From positions 32,962 through 96,961 of IMG/VR virus record IMGVR_UViG_3300028840_001508: a stretch of 64,000 bases of DNA. One strand, given 5' to 3'. The DNA comes from a virus. Under the pieces are notes generated by a model. It was not told where the DNA came from. It saw only the letters and a program-made list of their open reading frames with translations, and searched no databases. The first letter of the stretch is position 1, and each line of letters begins with the position of its first letter. Below are positions 9,049-16,438 of this stretch, one piece after another. Both the position numbers and the translations under genes were made by a program.

Positions 9049-9531
9049 ATGGCTACTTTTACTGAAAACAACAAGATAGTGCCAGGTATAGCTCCCATAG
9101 ACCTGAACGGCGGAGTCAGGAGCGGCGATTGGGTAAACATGGCACACTACAACCGCCTCACTATCATCTTTATGGGCGGGGCGCTCACTGGCGCGCCGAC
9201 ACTGACCATCAAGAAAGGCACAAGCGTAGCTGGCGCAGGCTCAGTGGCGATGGCGTTCAACTACAAGACGTGTACCAATCCAGCGTCAAGTGATTCGCTG
9301 TCTGCTACATTCACAGCCGCAACGTCTTCGGGCGTTAAGTTCTCTGCTTCTTCCACCAACCCGCTGATCGTGGTGGAAATAGAGGCAAGTGAACTGGCGA
9401 CGACTGCCACGGCTTATGACTGTGTAGCAGCGGTAGTGCCTGATCCGAGCAATGCTGCTCTTGGTGCTGTGCTGTATATCCTGAGTGAGCCGAGAATCGG
9501 CAGGGACGTGCCGCCAGCGGCTGTATCCTAG
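9049..9531 (+). CDS. probable capsid-associated or decoration protein
   Basis: This 160-residue protein follows the capsid gene with a good ribosome site (GAGGTGAATTC). It is rich in Ala, Thr, Ser and Gly, almost without charge clusters, and beta-rich (RLTIIFMGGALTGAPTLTIKK). That composition and the place right after the major capsid gene suit a head decoration or head-surface protein. No specific family is recognised. Confidence 0.6.
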   Translation: MATFTENNKIVPGIAPIDLNGGVRSGDWVNMAHYNRLTIIFMGGALTGAPTLTIKKGTSVAGAGSVAMAFNYKTCTNPASSDSLSATFTAATSSGVKFSASSTNPLIVVEIEASELATTATAYDCVAAVVPDPSNAALGAVLYILSEPRIGRDVPPAAVS

Positions 9532-9540
9532 CACTAACTT

Positions 9541-9568
9541 ACTGAGGGGGCTTCTGCCCTCTCAGTTT
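9541..9568 (+). terminator. weak terminator-like hairpin
   Basis: ACTGAGGGGGC pairs with GCCCTCTCAGT around TTCT with one mismatch, followed by only three T residues. It may attenuate transcription after the capsid and decoration genes. Confidence 0.5.
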
Positions 9569-9583
9569 ACAGCAAAGGGGAAT

Positions 9584-9991
9584 ATGATGGGAACGACAAT
9601 AAGGCTTCTGAGGGAATGGATGGGCCATACTGGCGATGATACAGAGGGCGAGGGCCAGGGCGAAGAGCTTAATGTTACTGAACGCTTTGCCAAGCAGCTT
9701 ATAGACAGGGGTACGGCTGTCATGGTTAAGCAGCCTATGCCCGATGAAATACCTACCGTCAGGGTCAGGCTCATTGATGAGTGGATGACCAGACCAGGCG
9801 ACAAGCAACTGGGCGAGGGCAAAGGGCAGGAGTTGAACATGCCAAGACCGTTAGCGGAGAGGCTGATCAGGGAAAAGAAAGCCGTAGACCTGGATGCTAA
9901 GCCCAAGCGCAAGCGAACCCCCACGAAGAAGCGCGTAAGCAATCCGCCGAAAAACAAAGCAGTTCAGGCGGAGGATACAGAAAACAAATAG
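9584..9991 (+). CDS. small basic protein with internal tandem repeat
   Basis: The ATG at 9584 follows AAAGGGG. The 135 residues contain two similar copies of a roughly 40-residue unit, one starting TIRLLREWM and the other VRLIDEWM. Each has a GEGxGxELN segment and then a helix ending RLI or QLI plus a basic/hydrophobic turn. The last 35 residues are Lys/Arg-rich (KPKRKRTPTKKR), typical of a nucleic-acid-binding tail. I do not know the family. A virion protein contacting DNA is possible given the position. Confidence 0.65.
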   Translation: MMGTTIRLLREWMGHTGDDTEGEGQGEELNVTERFAKQLIDRGTAVMVKQPMPDEIPTVRVRLIDEWMTRPGDKQLGEGKGQELNMPRPLAERLIREKKAVDLDAKPKRKRTPTKKRVSNPPKNKAVQAEDTENK

Positions 9992-10014
9992 CCAACAAAG
10001 AGAGGTGAATCTCT

Positions 10015-11319
10015 TTGGCTACAACAATACAAGATGATTTTGTTTCCGGCCTGTACTACATATACGAGAAGGCTATAGGCAGAAGCACCACAGGCGACGT
10101 GGCTAAGTTCGGCACGGCTGACGTGGTGATCGGAAACACATTAAATGATATAGATTTCTACGTCTACGGCGGCGAGACTAACTATCTCAAGTACGATTGC
10201 GGTAACAGGAAGCTATCACTGGTAGGCACAGCATCCTGTATGGACATAGCTGCATCAGGCGATAGTACGTGCAGCACCTTTACGGATAGCTTTAACGAGG
10301 TGCTGAACGTCTACAGCGGCGTTCCAAGTACAGGTGATGACCTGACCAGCGGCACGCCTTTTTGCGGCATACACAGCCGATCCGTATGGGTGAAAGCCCA
10401 GACCAACGACATATCCATCTATGCGATAGAGGGACATTTCCGACCGAAAGCCAACTGGACGCAGGGTGTCCATGCTGCTGTGCGCGGCTACGTGGAGGAA
10501 TCTGGAAGCACCACGCACGGCGGGCAGACATCGGCACTGTTAGCAAGTGTCGAGACCAGTTCAGGCTTCACCCTCTCAGCTAGCTCCTACCTTGAAGGCT
10601 TGCGGGTGGAGTCGCTGATGCACGATACGTGTACATTGACAGGTACGCTATCTGGAATATACATAGCAAAGGGTAGCGGGAAAGAGCAGTTTAAGTACGG
10701 CATCTATATAGATGATTCTGCTGAGGTGTCAATATATAGCAATACGACACCATCAGGAACATCTGCTATTAACGCATGGGAATGCACTGTTACAGACGCC
10801 TGTACCACGTCCAGCGGCTATGCTTACGGAATCCACGTTACAGCTAACAACACAGGTGCCAAGTCAGGAGGCTGTTCTAACACGCAGTTCAATCCCATCG
10901 GTGTAGATTTCACACTTACGGCGGGCGGTTCGGCTGGATTCTATGCGCTTTACGCCTATATCATGAAGAGCGGAAGCCCAACACTTTCCAGCGCGGCGGT
11001 AGCAGGTGTCAACGTGGAACTTACGGAGCTTGGGGCAATAGACTATTATGCAGGCTTGTGGGTGAACAAATACAACACAACCAAGGCGACAGGGCCAGAT
11101 GCATTCTGCTTATTCAGTAACCAGGGATCAGGCGTAACCAGGACATGTTTCTATGTCCAGGGTGATAAGCCCGATTACTTGATACAGACTGCTAACTATG
11201 CCACAGATAACATGATGGTGGTAGGTTCGGGAACATACTCTACAGCAGATGGATATTTCAAATGCTACCTGGGAACGACAGAGGTACGTATACCATTTTA
11301 CACGGGCGTAGACGCATAA
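10015..11319 (+). CDS. virion surface/fibre-like protein, paralog A
   Basis: This 434-residue protein begins at a TTG preceded by AGAGGTGAAT; no ATG fits. The N-terminal 70 residues carry the signature shared by three genes here (YEKAIGRSTTGDVAKFGT, then IGNT and VYGG). The rest is Gly/Ser/Thr/Ala-rich and beta-repetitive, without enzyme motifs, like fibre or decoration proteins. The last 350 residues are closely related to the C-terminal half of the 11382-13526 product, in places nearly identical at the base level. The function is inferred as surface exposed; no receptor-binding domain is recognised. Confidence 0.65.
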   Translation: MATTIQDDFVSGLYYIYEKAIGRSTTGDVAKFGTADVVIGNTLNDIDFYVYGGETNYLKYDCGNRKLSLVGTASCMDIAASGDSTCSTFTDSFNEVLNVYSGVPSTGDDLTSGTPFCGIHSRSVWVKAQTNDISIYAIEGHFRPKANWTQGVHAAVRGYVEESGSTTHGGQTSALLASVETSSGFTLSASSYLEGLRVESLMHDTCTLTGTLSGIYIAKGSGKEQFKYGIYIDDSAEVSIYSNTTPSGTSAINAWECTVTDACTTSSGYAYGIHVTANNTGAKSGGCSNTQFNPIGVDFTLTAGGSAGFYALYAYIMKSGSPTLSSAAVAGVNVELTELGAIDYYAGLWVNKYNTTKATGPDAFCLFSNQGSGVTRTCFYVQGDKPDYLIQTANYATDNMMVVGSGTYSTADGYFKCYLGTTEVRIPFYTGVDA

Positions 11320-11381
11320 TATTAGTGAAAGAGAGCGTTTGCCAGGCCGAAAGCCCTGGCACAGGGAGTTGAAAAACATAA

Positions 11382-13526
11382 ATGCCTAGAGCAACAGGCA
11401 ACTGGAAAATAGAAACAGACTGGGCATCAGGTGAAATATACTGGTATGAGAAAGCGGTCGGACGTAGCACTACAGGCGACCTGGTGAAAATAGGAACATC
11501 TGAGGTCGCTATCGGGAACACAGGACAGGATGTTGACCTGAAGGTATATATCGGTGAATCCGGCAATACCTACATGCAGACCGACGCAGGGAACGGCAAG
11601 GTCTACTTCTACAAGACTACTACAAGCACGTCTCCTGGCAGGTTTCTGTATATACAGGCGCTCGGTTCGCTAATGGCGTCTGGTCAGAACCTCCAGGGAA
11701 TGCAGATCCGCTCCCGCGCAACGGGAACGGGGACGATAGCAGGAGGTACTGACGGAGCGGAAATCAAAGCCGGTCTAAACAGCAATAGCGACACAGGTAC
11801 AATAGCGGGCGCGAGGGCTATCATAGCCAATATAGACGCCAAAAAAGGAACTATTACCACGGGAACCTGCCTTGAAGCGCAGGTAGACCTGGGCGCTGGC
11901 GGGGAAATCACTACGCTCTACGGTGTACGCGCTGCGCTGAATAACTCTGGTACAGTTACCAACGGCTACGCGTATCACGTCGATGCTGTGGCAGGCTATC
12001 CGTGGACGTATGGTCTATATATCAAGAGCCAGATGGCGACTACGGGCATCTATATTGGTACATCAACCACGGGCATAACATTCGCAGGTACTCTGACTAC
12101 CGGGATCAGCTTCGGGTCCGCTACGGTGACGACTGACATCACCAAAGCCGGGGATATGACTATCAGTACAACCGGCACGACAAAGAACCTGACATTAAGT
12201 ACCACAGGGGATATTGCGCTAAATCCTGCTGGTGCTGATATAACTATCGGAGGGGTTAGTGGCAGTGCGGGCAAGCTAACGGCACATGCTACGAAGCTAA
12301 CCGTATACGGCGGTGACACTACAGGCGATGATCTGGTGTTGATGGCTAATAGCGCAGACAATGAAGCCATTACCCTGAACGGTGCAGGCGCTATAGCTTT
12401 TACCAATGCGAATAATGTGACGTTCAGCGGGCCTGTAGTCGAAGGGGAAAGCGGCGATACTACATGCGTCGCTCTGTCAAACACATCCAGGAACGGCATG
12501 GTAGTTTATTCGGGAACGCCCACCAGCGGCGGGACAGATTTTACCACTGGCAACCCGATTTCTGGCATACGCTCAAGACTTCTGGTAGGAACAGCCCAGA
12601 CTAATGATACGTCATGGTATGGCGTATTCGGGCAGTTACGTATCAAGGCTAACAGGTCGCAAGGCATCGGCGCTGCCGTGCGCGGATACGTGGAAGAATC
12701 CGGCGATACTACTATGGCGGCTGGGCAGACTTCTGCACTTCTGGCATCAGTAGAAGTTAGTTCAGGCTTTTCGCTTTCTGCTGGTAATCTAGAAGGCTTG
12801 AGAGTCGAGTCATTGGCTGATGCTTCAGCAACTATGACAGGTGCTTTCAACGGTATTTATGTGGCAAAAGGCAGCGGAAAGTTGGAATTTGATTATGGCA
12901 TCTATATAGACGATGCTGCAACGCGATCCATTTACTCCAACACAACGCCAGCAGGTTCCAGCGCGGTCAATGCGTGGGAATGTACGGTTACAGATGCCTG
13001 CACTACATCTAGCGGCTATGCCCACGGTATCCATGTCTCGGCTAATAATACGGGGGTTAAGACTGGCGGATGCTCTGCGACACAGTTCAACCCTATCGGT
13101 GTAGATTTGACTTTAACCGCAGCGGGAAGCGGAGCGTCAGGAGCAGGTTTTTATGCACTATACGCTTATATAATGAAGAGCGGATCGCCGGATTGCTCCC
13201 ATTGTTCCGTGGCAGGCGTGAACGTGGAACTGACAGAGCTTGGCGCAATAGACTATTATGCAGGGCTGTGGGTGAACAAGTATAATACGACTTTGGCAAG
13301 TGGCCCTGATGCCTTCTGCTTATTTAGCAATCAGGCAACTGGGGTTACTCGCGCGGGTTTCTATTTCCAGGGCGATAAACCCAGTTATCTTATTCAGTGT
13401 GCTAATAATGCTACTGATAATATGCAGGTAGTTAGTTCGGGAACATACTCTACAGCAGACGGATATTTCAAGATATATCTGGCAAGTACAGAATATCGCA
13501 TTCCATTTTATGCTGGCGTAGACTGA
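11382..13526 (+). CDS. virion surface/fibre-like protein, paralog B (long form)
   Basis: This 714-residue protein starts at ATG behind GGGAG. Residues 1-70 carry the same signature as its neighbours (WYEKAVGRSTTGDLVKIGT). A central block (about 100-360) has short Gly/Thr-rich beta repeats such as TISTTGTTKNLTLSTTGDIAL, typical of fibre shafts. The last 350 residues duplicate the body of paralog A (NTSRNGMVVYSG onward, ending IPFYAGVD). It reads as paralog A with a shaft inserted. A tail or head fibre is the likeliest role. Confidence 0.65.
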   Translation: MPRATGNWKIETDWASGEIYWYEKAVGRSTTGDLVKIGTSEVAIGNTGQDVDLKVYIGESGNTYMQTDAGNGKVYFYKTTTSTSPGRFLYIQALGSLMASGQNLQGMQIRSRATGTGTIAGGTDGAEIKAGLNSNSDTGTIAGARAIIANIDAKKGTITTGTCLEAQVDLGAGGEITTLYGVRAALNNSGTVTNGYAYHVDAVAGYPWTYGLYIKSQMATTGIYIGTSTTGITFAGTLTTGISFGSATVTTDITKAGDMTISTTGTTKNLTLSTTGDIALNPAGADITIGGVSGSAGKLTAHATKLTVYGGDTTGDDLVLMANSADNEAITLNGAGAIAFTNANNVTFSGPVVEGESGDTTCVALSNTSRNGMVVYSGTPTSGGTDFTTGNPISGIRSRLLVGTAQTNDTSWYGVFGQLRIKANRSQGIGAAVRGYVEESGDTTMAAGQTSALLASVEVSSGFSLSAGNLEGLRVESLADASATMTGAFNGIYVAKGSGKLEFDYGIYIDDAATRSIYSNTTPAGSSAVNAWECTVTDACTTSSGYAHGIHVSANNTGVKTGGCSATQFNPIGVDLTLTAAGSGASGAGFYALYAYIMKSGSPDCSHCSVAGVNVELTELGAIDYYAGLWVNKYNTTLASGPDAFCLFSNQATGVTRAGFYFQGDKPSYLIQCANNATDNMQVVSSGTYSTADGYFKIYLASTEYRIPFYAGVD

Positions 13527-13587
13527 GTTCTATATGCGGCATGAGGATCATATATGAAAAGAAGCGATGCCACAATCATGAGGATTG

Positions 13588-13740
13588 ATGGAATTGGAAT
13601 TAGAAAAGATAGAGCTGGATCAGACAAAGCTAACAGGCAAAGATATTCTATCTCTTACAGCGGAAACACAGATACAGATCCGCACCAGGGAGCAGGGACA
13701 GGACGTGGTTCTGGTACTCAATGAATCTGTGCCAGCTTAA
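13588..13740 (+). CDS. small protein between fibre paralogs (50 aa)
   Basis: The ATG at 13588 lies five bases after GAGG and opens a 50-residue frame ending VVLVLNESVPA, with the codon use of the structural genes and an acidic helical start (MELELEKIELDQTK). A 56-codon frame from ATG 13554 runs through the same bases in another phase but lacks a ribosome site. The function is unknown. Confidence 0.5.
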   Translation: MELELEKIELDQTKLTGKDILSLTAETQIQIRTREQGQDVVLVLNESVPA

Positions 13741-13785
13741 CGGCTATGAACATGACGCATAAAAACACATCGGAGGTGAAAATGA

Positions 13786-14625
13786 ATGCCTAAATCGACA
13801 GGAGTAACAAATATAGGCCAGGACTGGTCTTCAGGCAACATGGTGTACTTTGAGGAAGCAGTAGGCAGAAGCACGTCCGGTGATGTGCTGAGTATTGGAA
13901 CGACTGCTGTGGCTGTAGGGAATACAGGAAATGACATAGACTTCACAGTCTACACAGGCGCATCCGCTACCTTTAAGGTGGATTGCGGCAATGCCGCTGT
14001 TGAACTGACAGCGACGCGGATAGACTGTAAGTCCGTCACAGCTAATACGGATGGTGCTTTTATCAAGGCGGGAACATCGAGTTCACCTATCGTCAAGGAT
14101 ACTAGCAATCTAAAGTTCGTCAGCCTATATTTCGATAACGGCGCGACAGGCGGTGACAATCGCGGGATATACAACAGGCTGTATCTTACAGGTGCAGGCG
14201 GCGGCGGAGAATCGCTGCGATCCTTTACGACGGTAAGCAACGTAGCAGGCAGTACGGCTCACGGCGCGCACCTCAGTCTGAGTTTCGGGACAAGTGGCAG
14301 TATAACAGGACTCGGTGTAGCAACAAGAGCGACGCTTCACGTTCCCAACGTAGTCATGTCGGGTGGTACTTATGCCGCAGGTCAGTCTGAAGTATATTTT
14401 GATGGCACAACAGCCCGGATAGCAGGTACTACTGTAAGCAGTATCCACAGGTTCGTTGCGGATGGGGTTTCGGGATATACAAATGACCTGCCCTACGTTT
14501 TCGAGTTTGTAGGGCTTAACTCCACGCAGTGGGAGACGACATTTTCAGATACGCCGGATCGCGGGCTGAAGATTCGCGTAAATGGCACAGCATACTGGAT
14601 CGCCTGCACTCAGGCGACAACATAA
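13786..14625 (+). CDS. virion surface/fibre-like protein, paralog C
   Basis: This 279-residue protein has the ribosome site GGAGGTG and shares the N-terminal signature of the family (YFEEAVGRSTSGDVLSIGT, VGNTGNDIDF). Its body differs from paralogs A and B: a Gly-rich beta region (LTGAGGGGESLRSF) and a C-terminus with DRGLKIRVNGTAYWI. The shared N-terminus with variable bodies suggests a common docking domain and exchangeable exposed parts. Confidence 0.65.
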   Translation: MPKSTGVTNIGQDWSSGNMVYFEEAVGRSTSGDVLSIGTTAVAVGNTGNDIDFTVYTGASATFKVDCGNAAVELTATRIDCKSVTANTDGAFIKAGTSSSPIVKDTSNLKFVSLYFDNGATGGDNRGIYNRLYLTGAGGGGESLRSFTTVSNVAGSTAHGAHLSLSFGTSGSITGLGVATRATLHVPNVVMSGGTYAAGQSEVYFDGTTARIAGTTVSSIHRFVADGVSGYTNDLPYVFEFVGLNSTQWETTFSDTPDRGLKIRVNGTAYWIACTQATT

Positions 14626-14631
14626 ATATGG

Positions 14632-14655
14632 CGGCTGCTGCGTATGTAGCAGCCG
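14632..14655 (+). other. intergenic hairpin
   Basis: CGGCTGCT pairs perfectly with AGCAGCCG around an eight-base loop, just after the paralog C stop and before the next ribosome site. There is no T-run, so it is more likely an mRNA stability or processing element than a terminator. Confidence 0.45.
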
Positions 14656-14675
14656 TAACGCAAAGGAGCAAATGA

Positions 14676-15143
14676 ATGAAACCAATTCAATTTGAAGCGA
14701 GAATGCTAATAGGACTGAACAGGGCTCTGGGCGAACTGGCAGAGCAGAAAACCATCCCCAACAAGCTTTCATACTGGCTTATGCGTATCAGCAGGGAAGT
14801 AGTCAAGGAGATTGAAACCTTCGAGCAGGCACGCATGAAAATCATAGACAAGTATGCAGATAAGGATGAGGATGGGCAGTATAGAACGGAAAATGACCAG
14901 TACGTGATCCCCGACCAGGCTGGCTATGCCGCTGAATTCGAGGAGATTGCCGCTAATCCTATCGAAATCCGGTTCAACAAGGTCAAGGTGAACCTGGATG
15001 AGTTGGATAAGCGGGGCGTGGAAATCAGCCCTGAATCATATTTCTACCTTGACCTTATCTTCGATATAGAAGAAGAGACGGAAGCAGCAGAGGAAGCAGA
15101 AGAGGACAGCCCTGTTCAGATCCTTGAGATGAAAAAGGACTGA
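14676..15143 (+). CDS. phage protein of unknown function, helical, acidic C-terminus
   Basis: This 155-residue protein has a helical first half (LIGLNRALGELAEQKTIPNKLSYWLMR) and an acidic Glu/Ala-rich tail. Length, layout and the ISREVVKEIETFEQARMKII segment recall a small phage family (DUF1617-like), but the match is from memory and weak. The ribosome site is AAAGGAG. It sits between fibre-like genes and the PKD protein. Confidence 0.55.
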   Translation: MKPIQFEARMLIGLNRALGELAEQKTIPNKLSYWLMRISREVVKEIETFEQARMKIIDKYADKDEDGQYRTENDQYVIPDQAGYAAEFEEIAANPIEIRFNKVKVNLDELDKRGVEISPESYFYLDLIFDIEEETEAAEEAEEDSPVQILEMKKD

Positions 15144-15148
15144 TGTGA

Positions 15149-15904
15149 ATGGCAACAGGAACAGTAACAGAAACTTATGAAAAGCTATACCCGGTAAAGA
15201 AGGTGACGCTTGACTGGACGAGTTCGGCTGGGGGCACTATCAGTGGCACAGCCTCCAGCCACCTGAGCGGCATAATAGAGCGGGTCTGCCTTGTGCCATC
15301 CAGCGCCACCGCCCCCACTGCCTTGTATGATGTGACTATACTTGACGACAATTCCCTGGACATCCTACAGGGGCTTGGGCTGAACCTATCAGCCAGCGTG
15401 AGCAAGCAGTTCGGGATAGGCGAAGAGGTATGGATAGAGGACAGCGCGGATACGGAGCTATACAAAACCAAGTCCTATTCCGGCTCTGACGCAACTGTAT
15501 CAGCAACTATCCTCTACACCTCCGACATCATGCAGGACAGGGACACTGACACGGTAATTGACATAAAGTTCGACGCAAGCGGGACGACTGATAACCTTCT
15601 CGTGTACCTCTACAGGCGGCGTGACGCTACGTGGGATAACGACGAGATAGCAAGAACCAGTGTGGAGATCACCAGCGACGGCTCTGAGGACATCTATAGC
15701 ATGGATCTGGATAGCTACGGGCCGGGGCATTACCGCCTGGGCATAGCATCCGCTGGCAGCACAGATGACTACGGAGTGGACATTGAGATGCGGCAGTATC
15801 ATAGAGTCACCTTCCGTGGAATAGCAGTAAACAGCCCGCTCACGCTGGGCATAACCAACGCTGGCAACGCCAAGTGCGGCGATGTCATACTCTATCTGAG
15901 GTGA
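15149..15904 (+). CDS. probable virion structural protein, beta-rich
   Basis: This 251-residue protein starts five bases after the previous stop. It is Ser/Thr/Gly/Asp-rich and beta-repetitive, with no catalytic motif. Segments such as IDIKFDASGTTDNLLVYLYRR suggest a jelly-roll or carbohydrate-binding-like fold. By context it belongs to the virion surface set. Confidence 0.55.
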   Translation: MATGTVTETYEKLYPVKKVTLDWTSSAGGTISGTASSHLSGIIERVCLVPSSATAPTALYDVTILDDNSLDILQGLGLNLSASVSKQFGIGEEVWIEDSADTELYKTKSYSGSDATVSATILYTSDIMQDRDTDTVIDIKFDASGTTDNLLVYLYRRRDATWDNDEIARTSVEITSDGSEDIYSMDLDSYGPGHYRLGIASAGSTDDYGVDIEMRQYHRVTFRGIAVNSPLTLGITNAGNAKCGDVILYLR

Positions 15905-15908
15905 GGAC

Positions 15909-16436
15909 ATGGGAGATATTTCAGGGACATTTACGTGGGAGCCAAACCTTCAGGTAGCTGGCGTGACTGTGACTTTTACGGCAGACGCACAAAGCGAAAC
16001 AGCGGGCGGCACTGTAGTCGCTATCACAAAGTACGAGTGGCAGTTCGGGGAAGGCGCGCCACTCGTAAATGGCGAGGATAGCGATGAATATGCGCATGTA
16101 TTTGTAGACCCTGGCACTTATGATGTGGGATGCAGGGTGACTGATGCTGACGGAGCAAAGGCGACTCAGCGGAAGGACGTTGAAATAACCAAGAGGTACA
16201 GGGCAACGGGCAGATGGGATCAGAAGCCCATCCGGGCGACGGTGATACTAACTGAGTATGCAGCGGGAAATGCAGCAACGGGTAATAGCTGGCGACTGCC
16301 GTTTGATACGCTCAACCGGGACTATACAGAAATAGCGCAGAGATTCAAGCCGCTGATAGAAAACCCGGACGTACCGCCCACGCGAGCTATACTGGACGAG
16401 ATAGAAGATCAGGTTAACGAGGCGATGAAGGAGTAG
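15909..16436 (+). CDS. PKD-domain virion protein
   Basis: Residues 5-93 match a PKD (Ig-like) domain: VTVTFTADAQSE, then YEWQFGEG, and the closing YAHVFVDPGTYDVGCRVTD with the typical H-x-F-x-x-x-G-x-Y spacing. The C-terminal 80 residues are helical and unassigned (RLPFDTLNRDYTEIAQRF). PKD domains in phage virions usually mediate weak carbohydrate or cell-surface contact. The 175-residue product ends two bases before the next start. Confidence 0.75.
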   Translation: MGDISGTFTWEPNLQVAGVTVTFTADAQSETAGGTVVAITKYEWQFGEGAPLVNGEDSDEYAHVFVDPGTYDVGCRVTDADGAKATQRKDVEITKRYRATGRWDQKPIRATVILTEYAAGNAATGNSWRLPFDTLNRDYTEIAQRFKPLIENPDVPPTRAILDEIEDQVNEAMKE

Positions 16437-16438
16437 AA

